Positions 44,383 through 56,300 of a DNA stretch of 64,000 nucleotides are shown here, piece after piece. Both the position numbers and the translations under genes were made by a program. Within the stretch, counting starts at the first letter, position 1. Every line of letters begins with the position of its first letter. The stretch comes from Sporosarcina sp. P32b. Lineage in GTDB: Bacteria; Bacillota; Bacilli; Bacillales_A; Planococcaceae. Under the pieces are notes generated by a model. That model saw only the letters and a list, made by a program, of their open reading frames with translations. It searched no databases and had not been told where the DNA came from. The stretch covers positions 124,001 through 188,000 of the forward strand of contig NZ_PDZB01000003.1 of the NCBI RefSeq assembly GCF_002743335.1, written 5' to 3'.

Positions 44383-44870
44383 AGCTGATTGTTTTAAGTG
44401 ATTCACATGGCGACTTGAATACAGTGGAGAAGATTAAATCGCTGCAAGCAGACGCAATATTCCATTGTGGCGACAGCGAATTATCGGCAGAAGATCCATT
44501 GCTTAATGGAATTCATATTGTTCGTGGTAACTGTGACGGCGATGATCAATTTCCAGCAACCATTGTACAGAAAGTGGGCGATGAGACTATATTCATCGTC
44601 CATGGCCATGAACACGACGTTAAGCGCTCTATGCTCACCCTTTCTTACGCAGCAGCTGAGCAACAAGCAACCATTGCTTTATTCGGACATTCTCATTTAT
44701 ATGGGGCTGAGATGATCAACGGTGTATTATTCATTAATCCGGGAAGCACGACTCAACCACGTGGCGGTAGGGTAGCGACATACGCAGTCATCGAAATCGA
44801 CGATGCTTATACTGTGAGTTTTTATAGCATGAACCACGAATTAATAGACCAAATTATATTAAATAAATAG
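44379..44870 (+). CDS. ysnB: YfcE/MJ0936-family metallophosphodiesterase
   Basis: 163-residue small metallophosphoesterase. The metal ligands are in VLSDSHGDLNT (about 5-14), HCGDSE, VRGNCD, VHGHEHDV and FGHSHLYGAE, a complete set. Substrate is unknown; related proteins cleave phosphodiesters. The third member of the rph-rdgB-ysnB unit, overlapping rdgB by four bases. Confidence 0.88.
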   Translation: MKLIVLSDSHGDLNTVEKIKSLQADAIFHCGDSELSAEDPLLNGIHIVRGNCDGDDQFPATIVQKVGDETIFIVHGHEHDVKRSMLTLSYAAAEQQATIALFGHSHLYGAEMINGVLFINPGSTTQPRGGRVATYAVIEIDDAYTVSFYSMNHELIDQIILNK

Positions 44871-44885
44871 TTTTATGAAATAGTG

Positions 44886-44914
44886 TTGACTTATCTTTGG
44901 ATTATGCATATAAT
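44886..44914 (+). promoter_or_regulatory. Promoter of tRNA-Arg
   Basis: TTGACT (44886-44891), 17 bases, TATAAT (44909-44914): a near-consensus sigma-A promoter 29 bases before the tRNA. Confidence 0.85.
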
Positions 44915-44943
44915 AGTTCTTGTGCCTGTGGTTGCAGGTGTTT

Positions 44944-45017
<74 letters not shown>

Positions 45018-45043
45018 TAATGAAGTGAAATCTAGATAAGAAT

Positions 45044-45091
45044 AAAAAACACCGTAAACATTGTTAAAATCAATGTTTACGGTGTTTTTTT
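45044..45091 (+). terminator. Terminator after tRNA-Arg
   Basis: AACACCGTAAACATTG pairs with CAATGTTTACGGTGTT in a perfect long stem, followed by a T-run. Confidence 0.95.
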
Positions 45092-45690
45092 GGTTGGAAT
45101 TAAATTAGCAACACTTAATCGTGAAATTTTTTCAAATATATTACACTCTATACTCAAATTTCACGCATATTTGCATTCAAATGTCCTCAAACATCTTTAC
45201 TGTGCTAATTGCATCTTCGGTTCTTAACTCCTTTACAATGTGTGCAAAATGTTGGGGTTCCCTTGCAATCGGGTTATGCCTTCGTTAATGAAAAAAGTAT
45301 GAACTGGTAAATAACAGTCGATGGATATATTCAAAAAACGTCTAAAAGTGAAAATATACGGCAACTTGAAAAGAAAAGCAGACTGAAAGGGTATCGAGCC
45401 AAAGAGCTAGGTATATTTACTTTCGGAATGCTTTTTTTGTTTATGCTTTTTATTTTATTATCATTGCGTTCAAGGAGTTGAATACCGGCAATGAAGCGGT
45501 GATTACCAGGTAAAAAAGCCTTTACCTAATGAGGCCGTTAACTATTTAGAGTTGTTCTAATATATCTTTTCCTATGTAAAAGATACAAATAAAATGTTAA
45601 CTATATCAAAAAATAAATATAGGTCTTAATTCTTAAAATTCAAAAACGCCTTGATTGTTGTCTTTAATTAAATTAGCATGAGGTTAGTAA
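45092..45690. other. AT-rich non-coding stretch with possible gene remnants
   Basis: About 600 bases without an intact gene. It holds a perfect 10-base inverted repeat CGTGAAATTT / AAATTTCACG (45120-45129, 45156-45165). A plus-strand frame 45311-45481, open for 56 codons, has no usable start and ends in a hydrophobic helix (LGIFTFGMLFLFMLFILL). On the minus strand, 35 open codons (45180-45284) have no start and include REPQHFAHIVKELRTEDAIS. These look like remnants of decayed genes; I cannot assign families. Confidence 0.35.
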
Positions 45691-45692
45691 TT

Positions 45693-45711
45693 GATAACGA
45701 TTATCATTATC
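45693..45711. promoter_or_regulatory. Fur box of the dhb operon
   Basis: GATAACGATTATCATTATC matches the 19-base Fur consensus GATAATGATAATCATTATC at 17 positions, 41 bases before dhbA. Core promoter elements around it are weak, so transcription probably starts here under iron limitation. Confidence 0.85.
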
Positions 45712-45751
45712 AATATCAATTGCAACTCCTTAACTCGAAAGGAATGGGACA

Positions 45752-46537
45752 ATGAAAGAGAGTCAATTAGAAGGTAAAACAGCTGTTGTCACGGGAGCAT
45801 CCGGCGGTATAGGCCGATTAATAGTTGAGCGGCTAGCTGAACATGGGGCGGTGATAGCGGCGATCGATAAGGACAAAGATGAATTAGTTAAAGGTATTAG
45901 AAAGATGCAAGAAAGAGGATATCCAATTACAGCTTTTCCTTCAGATGTTACGGACCCAGTGATTGTAGAAGAAGTTATTTCTACAGTTGAGTCTGAGCTT
46001 GGACCGATAGATATATTGGTGAATGTGGCAGGATTACTGAAGTTAGATTTAATAGATAACTTAGATGTGGCGGATTGGGATGCAAGTTTTTCTGTGAATG
46101 CAACGGGTGTATTCCATATGTCAAAAATAGTCAGTAGGCAAATGATTCCACGTGAAAAGGGATCGATTATTACGGTAAGTTCCAACGCCAGCCACATTCC
46201 TAGAATTGGAATGGCGGCCTATGGAGCTTCGAAGGCGGCAGCAACAATGTTCACAAAATGTCTTGGTTTGGAACTTGCGAAGCATAATATACGCTGTAAT
46301 GTTATTTCGCCTGGATCTACTGATACAAAAATGCTAAGAAAACTTTGGAGTAATGAAGAGGGAGAAATAGAAACGATAGACGGACAATCTGAGGTATATC
46401 GAGTAGGTATTCCACTTGGTAAAATTGGAACGCCATCTGATATTGCGAATTCAGTATTATTTTTTGCGTCAGATGATGCATCACATATAACCATGCACGA
46501 TATGGTTGTTGATGGTGGAGCCACACTAGGTGTTTAA
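45752..46537 (+). CDS. dhbA: 2,3-Dihydro-2,3-dihydroxybenzoate dehydrogenase
   Basis: Short-chain dehydrogenase giving 2,3-dihydroxybenzoate, the catechol unit of the siderophore. 261 residues. The NAD-binding TGASGGIG is at about 14-21, NVAG follows, and the catalytic Ser is in VSSNAS with YGASK (about 156-160). The C-terminal VVDGGATLGV is typical. GAAAGGAATG lies before ATG 45752. First gene after the Fur box. Confidence 0.93.
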   Translation: MKESQLEGKTAVVTGASGGIGRLIVERLAEHGAVIAAIDKDKDELVKGIRKMQERGYPITAFPSDVTDPVIVEEVISTVESELGPIDILVNVAGLLKLDLIDNLDVADWDASFSVNATGVFHMSKIVSRQMIPREKGSIITVSSNASHIPRIGMAAYGASKAAATMFTKCLGLELAKHNIRCNVISPGSTDTKMLRKLWSNEEGEIETIDGQSEVYRVGIPLGKIGTPSDIANSVLFFASDDASHITMHDMVVDGGATLGV

Positions 46538-46555
46538 CGAGGAGGAAACAGAAAT

Positions 46556-47770
46556 ATGAGTAAAGTGAGTATGTCAAAGGTAAAATCGATTTTAGATGAA
46601 TATGAATCAGGTGATTTCTTTTTATCATCGTCAAAGCAAACGATTATGGGGAAAGGCGTTTTCTCAGTTGTAAAGGAGACGTGGAAGACTAAAAATCAAA
46701 TATGTAGTTTACCGGATAGGGTGGAAGAGGCGATTGAACAGGCGAAACGAGCAGGACATCCGCATCCGATCGTTGTGGGTGCAGTTCCGTTTGATTACTC
46801 GGAAGCATCAAAAATGATCATACCTGAGGAAGTAAAAGTATCTACCGCATTGGTAAAAGATAGTGTCCAACTAGAAAATATTCCTTTGCAGCCGTATGAA
46901 ATTCAGCATATTCCGGAGCCAGCAGAATATATGAAAGGTGTAAATCAAGGCCTAGATAAGATTTCGTCAGGACAAATAGATAAGATAGTTGTTTCTAGAG
47001 CCTTGAATTTTAAAACGAAAGAGCAGATTGATGTAAAACAGATTTTAAAAAGGTTGGAACATCATAATAAGCAAGGATACACATTTGCTGTTGATATATC
47101 AGACGTTAATACGATTAGTAATAAGGAAACGGTATCAACAAATGGGAAACGTATATTAATTGGTGCGAGTCCAGAATTGCTTGTGTCTAAAAACGATTCA
47201 ACATTATTCGCAAATCCATTAGCAGGCTCGAGACCTCGGTGTGATGATCCAATAGAAGATCAGCGTAGAGCGTTAGAACTGTTGGAATCTGAAAAAGATT
47301 TATATGAACACGCTGTGGTTGTCAATATGGTAAAAGAATCATTAGCTCCTTTTTGTGAATCGATGGATGTTCCAGAAATACCATCATTAATTAAGACAGA
47401 AGCAATGTGGCATCTGTCAACAGAAATATATGGAACGTTAAAACAGGCACAAACATCTTCTTTAGAATTAGGTATTGCGTTACATCCTACACCGGCGGTA
47501 TGTGGACATCCGACAGAGTTAGCACGTGAAGCCATTTATGAGATTGAGCCGTTTAATAGAGGTTTTTTTGCTGGAATGGTCGGCTGGTGTGATGAAAATG
47601 GGAATGGAGAATGGATAGTCACGATTCGTTGTGCGGAAGTTGAAGAAAACGATATACGATTATTTGCGGGTGCAGGTGTAGTTGCTGGCTCCATTCCCGA
47701 GGAAGAATTGAATGAGACTGGAGCGAAGTTCAAAACAATGCTGGATGCTATGGGTATTGAAAAACTATAA
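46556..47770 (+). CDS. dhbC: Isochorismate synthase
   Basis: Converts chorismate to isochorismate, the entry step to 2,3-dihydroxybenzoate. 404 residues, chorismate-binding fold. [10 protein letters not shown] (catalytic Lys region, about 140), [28 protein letters not shown] and [17 protein letters not shown] are the family landmarks. GAGGAGG before the ATG, 18 bases after dhbA. Being within the dhb operon distinguishes it from menaquinone MenF. Confidence 0.93.
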   Translation: MSKVSMSKVKSILDEYESGDFFLSSSKQTIMGKGVFSVVKETWKTKNQICSLPDRVEEAIEQAKRAGHPHPIVVGAVPFDYSEASKMIIPEEVKVSTALVKDSVQLENIPLQPYEIQHIPEPAEYMKGVNQGLDKISSGQIDKIVVSRALNFKTKEQIDVKQILKRLEHHNKQGYTFAVDISDVNTISNKETVSTNGKRILIGASPELLVSKNDSTLFANPLAGSRPRCDDPIEDQRRALELLESEKDLYEHAVVVNMVKESLAPFCESMDVPEIPSLIKTEAMWHLSTEIYGTLKQAQTSSLELGIALHPTPAVCGHPTELAREAIYEIEPFNRGFFAGMVGWCDENGNGEWIVTIRCAEVEENDIRLFAGAGVVAGSIPEEELNETGAKFKTMLDAMGIEKL

Positions 47771-47814
47771 GGGCATAGATATGTCAAAAACAAAGTAAAC
47801 AGGGAGGAATACTT

Positions 47815-49431
47815 ATGGAAGGGTGTCAACCATGGCCTGATGAAATAGCTGCATTTTATCGTGAAAAGGATTGTTGGCGTGGAGAAACATTTGGACAGAT
47901 GCTTCGAGAAAGAGCAGAAGAACACGGTAATAAGATTGCAATAACTGATGGGGGAAAACAAGTAAGTTATGAAACTTTGGATAAAAGAGTGGATCAACTT
48001 GCTTCCGGGTTTCAAAAGCTTGGTTTTAAAAAAGAAGATAGAGTAGTCATTCAAATTCCAAATACAGTTGAGTTTTTTGAGGTTTGTTTTGCCTTGTTCC
48101 GATTAGGAGTGTTGCCAGTATTTGCTTTGCCGTCGCACCGATATAGTGAAATACAGTATTTTTGTGAGTTGACCGAGGCAAAGGCTTATATAATGCCGGA
48201 AAACTTTTCCGGATATCATTATCATGAAATGGCTAAGACCATTCAGCGTGAAACAAGTACTTTAGAGCATATCATTACACTTGGTGAATCTGAAGAGTTG
48301 GAACAGTTAGCAGATCTTTATTTGGAAGAAGAGTATATTAAGCCTAATGTTTATCCAAATGACATCGCATTTTTACAATTATCTGGTGGTAGTACAGGGC
48401 TATCTAAATTAATTCCACGAACACATGATGAGTATATGTATAGTCTTCGTAAGAGTAATGAAATATGTCGAATGGATGAGAATAGTGTGTACCTTGCAGT
48501 TTTAGCAATTGCGCATAATTATCCATTGAGTTCACCGGGAGTGCTCGGTTCACTTTATGCAGGCGCAAGGATCGTGCTAGCAACAGGATCAAGTCCAGAC
48601 GAGGCTTTCCCTATAATCGAAAAAGAAAAAGTAACGATTGTAGCACTTGTTCCACCGATAGCCATTATTTGGTTGGAAGCATTGAAGACACGTTCATATG
48701 ATTTCACTAGTTTAGAAATCATTCAAGTTGGCGGAGCGCATTTCAATGCTGAAATAGCTAAACGAATGCAACAGACCTTTGGATGTAAGCTGCAACAAGT
48801 GTATGGGATGGCTGAAGGGTTGGTTAATTACACAAGATTAGATGATCCAGAAGAGACTATTATTAATACGCAGGGACGACCGATGTCACCCTACGATGAG
48901 ATTCGTGTAGTTGACGAAGAGGATCGGGAAGTTGAACTAGGTGCAGTAGGGGAATTGTTAACTAGGGGCCCATATACTATACGCGGATATTATAAAGCGG
49001 AACAACATAATGCTAAAGCATTTACGTCGAATGGGTTTTATCGCACAGGTGATTTAGTTAGCTTAGACGAAGCGGGAAATATTGTCGTTGAAGGTCGTAT
49101 TAAGGACCAGATAAATCGTGGCGGTGAAAAAATAGCTGCAGAGGAAATGGAAGATCATATTGCTTCACATCCTAATGTATTTGACGTTGCTGTCGTCTCT
49201 ATGCCGGATAAATTTCTTGGAGAGAGATCATGTGCGTTTGTTATCCCTAATGAGGGGATGATAACTAAAGTTGAAATGAAGGATTTTCTAATAAAAAGAG
49301 GGATCGCGGATTTTAAGATTCCTGACCGGGTTGAAATAGTGGATACCTTTCCACAAACATCATTTGGAAAGGTCAGTAAAAAAGCATTGCGTGAAATGAT
49401 TACAAAGAAACTATCACCTATCTATAAATAA
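47815..49431 (+). CDS. dhbE: 2,3-Dihydroxybenzoate--AMP ligase
   Basis: Stand-alone adenylation enzyme that activates 2,3-dihydroxybenzoate and loads it onto the aryl carrier domain of DhbB. 538 residues (B. subtilis DhbE about 539). [16 protein letters not shown] is the P-loop; [11 protein letters not shown] carries the Asn that contacts the catechol in aryl-acid ligases; [17 protein letters not shown] and the C-terminal [12 protein letters not shown]ys follow. GGGAGG site before the ATG. Confidence 0.95.
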   Translation: MEGCQPWPDEIAAFYREKDCWRGETFGQMLRERAEEHGNKIAITDGGKQVSYETLDKRVDQLASGFQKLGFKKEDRVVIQIPNTVEFFEVCFALFRLGVLPVFALPSHRYSEIQYFCELTEAKAYIMPENFSGYHYHEMAKTIQRETSTLEHIITLGESEELEQLADLYLEEEYIKPNVYPNDIAFLQLSGGSTGLSKLIPRTHDEYMYSLRKSNEICRMDENSVYLAVLAIAHNYPLSSPGVLGSLYAGARIVLATGSSPDEAFPIIEKEKVTIVALVPPIAIIWLEALKTRSYDFTSLEIIQVGGAHFNAEIAKRMQQTFGCKLQQVYGMAEGLVNYTRLDDPEETIINTQGRPMSPYDEIRVVDEEDREVELGAVGELLTRGPYTIRGYYKAEQHNAKAFTSNGFYRTGDLVSLDEAGNIVVEGRIKDQINRGGEKIAAEEMEDHIASHPNVFDVAVVSMPDKFLGERSCAFVIPNEGMITKVEMKDFLIKRGIADFKIPDRVEIVDTFPQTSFGKVSKKALREMITKKLSPIYK

Positions 49432-49455
49432 AATAAACGAAAAGGACGTGATTAC

Positions 49456-50349
49456 ATGGGAATTCCTACTATTCCATCTTATCAAATGCCGAATATATCT
49501 ATTTATCCAACAAATAAAGTGTCGTGGCAGGTGGAGCCGGATAGGGCAGTTCTGCTCATACATGATATGCAGAATTATTTTTTGAACTTTTATGATACGG
49601 AACAATCACCGATACCAGAATTGATCCATAATATCGCAAAATTGAAAGAGCAGTGCAAAAAGCAAGGGATTCCAGTTGCCTATACGGCGCAACCAGGGAA
49701 TCAGAACGCGGCAGATCGGGCACTCCTAACTGACTTTTGGGGAAAAGGATTATCCGATGATCCAGCTCAAACAGGGATTATTAAAGATTTAGCACCAGAT
49801 TCAAATGATTTAATGTTAACTAAATGGCGTTATAGTGCGTTTAAAAAATCAGATTTCTTGAATATATTAGAAAAGCAAGGGCGTGACCAACTAATTATTT
49901 GTGGAGTTTATGCCCATATAGGATGTTTAATGACGGCTGCAGAGGCATTCATGTATGATATACAGCCTTTCCTCGTAGCAGATGCGGTTGCCGACTTTTC
50001 ATATGATGAACATAAAATGGCATTGGATTATGCCGCTAAACGTTGTGGTGTTACGACGTCTACAGATGAATTAATCAAAGTACTGTCGAAAGGTACAGAA
50101 AATAGCAATAATGAATCCCTTACATTTGAAACAATTCATGAGCAAGTTGCCTGCTTACTGGATATACAAGCGAAGGATCTATCAGACACAGATGATTTAT
50201 TTTATATGGGGCTTGATTCTATTGGACTTATGAGTTTAGTTGAAGCATGGAGACAACAAGGTCTGGAAGTAAGCTTTATGGACTTAGTGGAAAGAAAAAC
50301 ATTAGCTGAATGGTGTGATTTAATGGAAAGCCGAATGGTGAAAGTATAA
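49456..50349 (+). CDS. dhbB: Isochorismatase with C-terminal aryl carrier domain
   Basis: Bifunctional protein of 297 residues. The N-terminal isochorismatase (about 1-205) shows LLIHDMQNYFLNFY with the catalytic Asp, TKWRYSAF and ICGVYAHIGCLMTA. The C-terminal aryl carrier domain (about 220-295) has DLFYMGLDSIGLMSL with the phosphopantetheine Ser at residue 255. It makes 2,3-dihydro-2,3-dihydroxybenzoate and then presents the activated catechol to DhbF. Confidence 0.95.
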   Translation: MGIPTIPSYQMPNISIYPTNKVSWQVEPDRAVLLIHDMQNYFLNFYDTEQSPIPELIHNIAKLKEQCKKQGIPVAYTAQPGNQNAADRALLTDFWGKGLSDDPAQTGIIKDLAPDSNDLMLTKWRYSAFKKSDFLNILEKQGRDQLIICGVYAHIGCLMTAAEAFMYDIQPFLVADAVADFSYDEHKMALDYAAKRCGVTTSTDELIKVLSKGTENSNNESLTFETIHEQVACLLDIQAKDLSDTDDLFYMGLDSIGLMSLVEAWRQQGLEVSFMDLVERKTLAEWCDLMESRMVKV

Positions 50350-50370
50350 ATATAAAGGAGGGGGTATCGT

Positions 50371-53300
50371 ATGTCTAGCGTGTTAACGAAGTATCAGTCA
50401 TTAACGGGTGCGCAAGCTGGAATTTGGTATGCGCAGCAATTGGAGTCGGATAACCCTGTTTATAATACAGCGGAGTATATTGACATAAATGGAAAGCTAC
50501 ATGTGGAGTATTTTAAGAAAGCTGTAGAACGAGTAATGAAAGAGACAGATTCCATTCATGCTAAATATGGAGCAGACGAAAATGGTCCATGGCAGCATAT
50601 TTCCGAGAAAAGGGATTTTTCGCTTGAACTTATCGATGTTACTGGGGAAGTGGACCCTGATCAATCTGCAAAAAAATGGATGAAATCTGATATAGATAAA
50701 CCGTTGGATTTAACTAAAGATGTCGTTGTTAAACAGGCTCTATGTAAGATAAGCGAGAATCGAAGTTTTTGGTATTTGCGTATTCATCATATTGCAGCAG
50801 ATGCTTTCGGTTTTTCTCTAATCGTACAACGTGTTGCTCAGATTTATACAGCCCTAGTAAAGCAAGAAACGATAAAGGGAAATGAGTTGGGAGATTTTCA
50901 AAAGGTATTGGATGAACATCAATCGTATGTGCGTTCGGAGAAATTTATTCAAGACCGTGAGTTTTGGATGGAGCGATTCCAGGATCATCCAGACATTGTT
51001 AGTTTAAAGGGTTCATCGTTAGGATTATCTAAACGCATTATCCATAAGACAAGTTATTTGCAAGCAGATACGATAGAGCGGTTAAGGAAAACAGCTAGTT
51101 CCAGAGGGGGAAACTGGTATGAAACGATTGTAGCAGCTGTTGCTGTATATATGCAGCGTTTAACTAGTAGTGAGGACATTGTGCTTTGTTTACCAATGAT
51201 GTGTCGTATGGGCACGTCTTCAGTAAAGGTCCCAGCAATGGTGATGAATTTACTACCATTAAGACTGAATATACAACCCAAAATGAGTTTCATAGAGTTG
51301 ATAAAACAAGTTCATCAAGAAATAAAGCAAGTGCGGTCCCATCAGCATTATCGTCATGAATATTTACGGCATGATCTGAAGTTGTTAGGGGATGGTCAAC
51401 GCTTGTTCGGACCTCAAATAAATATGATGCCATTTGATTATGGATTGGACTTCGCTGGTAGTAAAGGAACGACAAATAAGCTCCATACGGGTCCAGTAGA
51501 TGACCTATCCTTGAATATATATGATCAACAAGACGGAAAAGGGATAAGGATTGATTTGGATGCCAATGCGGATATTTATGAACCGGATGAGGTAACTCTT
51601 CATCTAAATCGTTTGGTGAATTTGATTGAGAATATAGCTGCTGCAGATGCGGATTTGCCAATATCTCAATTAGGGGTACTTTTACCTGGAGAGTTTGACA
51701 ATGTAATCAATAATTGGAATCAAACAACTCAACAATTGTCTTATATGTCTGTACAAGAAATATTTTTAAAACAAGTTACCCGTACACCGCATGCCGAGGC
51801 CTTAAGGTTCGACGATGAAAGCCTTTCTTATGCAGCATTAAATAAACGGGTTAATTGTCTGACGAATTTACTTGAGGAAAAGGGACTAGGGCCTGGTAAG
51901 TTTGCTGCTTTGGCTTTACCCCGATCCGTAGATATGGTTATTGCAATGTTGGCTGTTTTAAGAGCGGGAGCAGCGTATTTGCCAATTGATCCCGAATATC
52001 CTGTTGAGCGAATTTCTTATATTCTGGAAGATGCACAGCCGATTTGTATCCTGACACATAAGGACATACAATCTCAATTACTAGACAGTCATGTAGATCA
52101 TGTCGTGTTGGATGATCCCGCTGTTCGTAATCAACTAACAGCTTATGCTGATATAGATTATCCGAACAGAATAGTAGCGCCCAAGAGTCCAGCGTACATG
52201 ATTTATACTTCCGGATCGACAGGGCGTCCGAAAGGAGTTGTTGTTACAGTTGAAGGATTAACCAACTTCCTTTGCTCGATGCAAAATAAGTTTGCTTTGA
52301 GTCATCAGGATCGTCTTTTAGCAGTTACGACAATTGCTTTTGACATTTCAGCATTGGAAATATTTCTTCCGCTCATTAGTGGTGCATGTTGTGTGATTGC
52401 AAAGGATAACGCAAACAAAGACCCGGCAATATTAGCACAATTGATTGAAGACCGTAATATTTCCATTATGCAGGCAACGCCCACACACTGGAATGCGCTT
52501 GTATCGACCTATCCAGAAGCACTTCGTGGAATACGTATCTTGGTTGGCGGAGAAGCGCTTCCTAAAAAACTCGTAAAATCTTTACATGAGCTAGATTGTG
52601 AAGTGACAAATTTGTATGGACCAACAGAAACGACAATCTGGTCCACAGCTATTACTTTAAATACAGGGGAAACGGGTATTCCTTCTGTTGGCTATCCGAT
52701 CGAAAATACACAAATATTCATTTTAGATGCCGGTTTACAGCCTGTCCCCCCAGGGGTAAGTGGAGATTTATATATTGCAGGTAAAGGGTTAGCACAGGGC
52801 TATTTTAATCGTCCGGATTTAACAGCAGATACATTCATTGCTAATCCATATGGAAATCCAGGTGAAAGGATGTACAAAACAGGCGATATTGCACGTTGGC
52901 ATGCGGATGGAAAGCTTGATTATATTGGCAGGTCAGATCATCAAGTTAAAATCCGCGGTTTTCGAATAGAGCTTGGAGAAATTGAATCCGTCATAGCGAA
53001 AAACTCAGAGGTTAGTCAAGTAGTCGTTGTTGCTAGGGAGGACCAACCAGGGGATAACCGTATAATAGCTTATCTCGTGCCAGAAAAGAATGCCATTATT
53101 GATTTAGCTAAAACACGTAAATATGTGGAAGAATTACTTCCTGATTATATGGTTCCTTCTGCCTTTATTATAATGGACGATTTGCCGCTGACACCAAATA
53201 AGAAAATAGACCGCAAAGCATTGCCGTCTCCAGAATTCGAAAAAGGTAAAGATAGTCGAGATCCTAGAACACCACAGGAGGAAATAGTTTGTGATTTATT

Positions 53301-56300
53301 TAAACAAGTGTTAAATGTTTCACAAGTGGGAATTGACGATAGTTTCTTCCATCTTGGCGGTCATTCATTACTTGCTGTACAGTTAGCGAATCGTATTCGT
53401 GAAGTCTTTGAAGTGGAAGTTGGGATAGGGAAAATCTTTGAAACACCGACTGTAGAAGGACTTGTTAAACAGTTAGAGGCAGGACGGAAAGGAAGGCCCC
53501 CTGTTCAAAGAGTCGAATCCAAGGGTGATATCCCATTATCGTTTGCGCAGCGTCGATTATGGTTCCTATATCAGTTAGAAGGACCAAGCCCTACATATAA
53601 TATACCACTAGTGGTTAGATTATCAGGGAAATTAGAAAAGAACGCATTGCAAGAAGCAATCTGCGATGTAATAGAAAGGCATGAACCGTTGCGAACTATT
53701 TTTCCCGAACATGCGGGGACAGCCAGGCAAGAGGTATTAAATCCAGAAAAGGTTAAGCCAGATTTACATGTACACCAAATAGAAGCATCCGAGTTAACAA
53801 GCCGATTGAATAATACTGTTAAATATTGCTTCCAATTGGATGAGGAACCTGCATTTCGAGTTGAGCTCTTTTCAACCGCAGAGAAAGAACATGTTGTTGT
53901 ACTGTTACTACATCATATCGTTGGCGATGGATGGTCCTTGACGCCGTTAACACAAGATTTGAAGAAGGCATATAGGAGCCGCGTTAATGGCAAACAGCCG
54001 GATTGGATAAATTTACCAGTTCAATACGCGGATTATGCATATTGGCAAGAGAATTTATTGGAAGAAAAGCAAGGACAAGAGAGTCTTGTTAAAGAACAGC
54101 TTGATTATTGGTTAAATACCTTAGCGGATTTACCTGATCATTTGGAACTCCCAACAGATTATCCACGACCAGTGGAATCTAGCTATTTAGGGAAAACGTA
54201 TCGCTTTACGATTGACGCGAGGCTTCATCAGAAGTTACTTCATATCTCTGCACAAAACGGAGTTAGTTTATTTATGACGTTGCAAGCCGGTCTTACGGCG
54301 TTACTGACTCGTCTTGGGGCAGGATATGATATACCTTTAGGGAGTCCGGTAGCTGGAAGAAATGATGATGCTTTGACAAATCTCGTGGGGTTGTTCATTA
54401 ACACCTTAGTATTACGTACTGATACATCTGGTAATCCGAGCTTTAAGAAGTTACTTGGTAGAGTGAGAAAGGTAAATTTGAATGCGTATGAAAACCAGGA
54501 TTTACCTTTTGAAAGATTGGTAGAGGAATTGAATCCTCCGCGTTCTAGATCAAGGCATCCATTATTCCAAATCATGCTTGCATTACAAAATACACCTGAG
54601 CCAAAGTTAGATTTACCTGAAATGAAGAGTGAATTGTCATTATATAGCGTAGGAGCTTCTAAATTCGATATGACGTTAGAGTTTCGAGAAAATGTAAGTG
54701 AATCGGGGTATGCGGAAGGATTAGATGGATTCCTTGAGTATAGTACAGACTTGTTTACAGAAGAGACAATAGAATCGATGATGAATAGACTGATTCGTTT
54801 GTTAGAATCTGCTGTGCTTGATCAGGATAAACCAATCGGACTTCTGGAGATTTTAGATCAAAATGAAAAGAAAGAGCTGGTCCAAGATGTAAAAGTGAAT
54901 GATGAACAGGAAGAATCCAGTTTGTCAGTACGATTTGAAAAGCAGGCCATGCTTGAACCAAAAAATATAGCGCTCATCTTTGAAAACGAACAAATGACAT
55001 ATCAAACATTGAATGAAAGGGCTAATCAACTTGCGCATCTATTAATTGGACAAGGCGTTGGACCGGAGCAATATATTGTCTTAGCTTTACCTAGATCAAT
55101 GGAAATGGTAATCGCTATGCTTGGTATTATAAAAGCTGGAGCTGCATATGTGCCTATTGATCCTAATTATCCGAGTGAACGAATTACCTTTATGATAGAG
55201 GACGTAAAGCCTTTGATGGTGATTACAAATGAAGAGTATACAAATAAATTACCTAATAATTATGCGGTGCCAAAACTTATTTTAGATGCAGAAGATACAC
55301 AGGAAGTACTTAGTAAACAAAAAGATACGAATCCAATAGATGCAGAGCGTACAGAGCCGTTACAAGCTCTTCATCCGGCATATATTATATATACTTCGGG
55401 TTCCACTGGTCTGCCTAAAGGAGTAGTGATTCCCCATCAAAATGTGAATCGTCTACTAGGATCTACAGACGAATGGTTCCAATTTAATGCGGATGACGTA
55501 TGGACTTTATTCCACTCCTATGCGTTTGACTTTTCGGTATGGGAAATGTGGGGGGCTCTGCTCTATGGTGGAAGACTTGTTATTGTGTCTTATGAGATTA
55601 GCCGTTCTCCGTATGAGTTTTTACAACTATTAGTAAATGAGAAAGTAACGGTCCTGAATCAAACTCCTTCCGCATTTTATCAATTAATGCAGGCGGACAG
55701 AGAACAGCAGGAAGTAGGTAAACAGCTGCAATTACGATATGTCATTTTTGGCGGAGAAGCGCTTGAACTTAATCGACTAGAGGATTGGTATAAGCGTCAT
55801 ACAGAGGACGCACCTAAACTAATTAATATGTATGGAATTACGGAAACGACCGTACATGTTACGTATATGGAAATTAATGAAGCTCTTGTATCACTAAGAG
55901 CGAATAGTATTATCGGTCAGGAGATAAAAGACTTAAATGTATATATATTGGATGAATATTTACAGCCAGTACCAATAGGGGTTATTGGAGAAATGTATGT
56001 ATCTGGTCCAGGGTTAGCAAGGGGATATTTAGGAAGACCAGGTTTAACGGCTGACCGTTTCGTGGCAAATCCATTCGTTGAAAATGGATCTAGAATGTAC
56101 CGTACGGGTGATTTAGCCCGTTGGAAAGAATATGACATGTTAGATTACATCGGACGCGCTGATCAACAGGTGAAAATAAGAGGCTTTAGGATTGAGCTAG
56201 GGGAAATTGAATCTGTGCTATCCGAGCACCCTAGCATCGAACAGGTAACCGTGGTCAGCAGAGAGGGCCAGTCGAGTGGAAATCAACTGCTTGCTTATAT

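Noticed and set aside
45519..45542. AGGTAAA/TTTACCT hairpin before dhbA as a terminator
   Set aside because: No T-run follows the stem.
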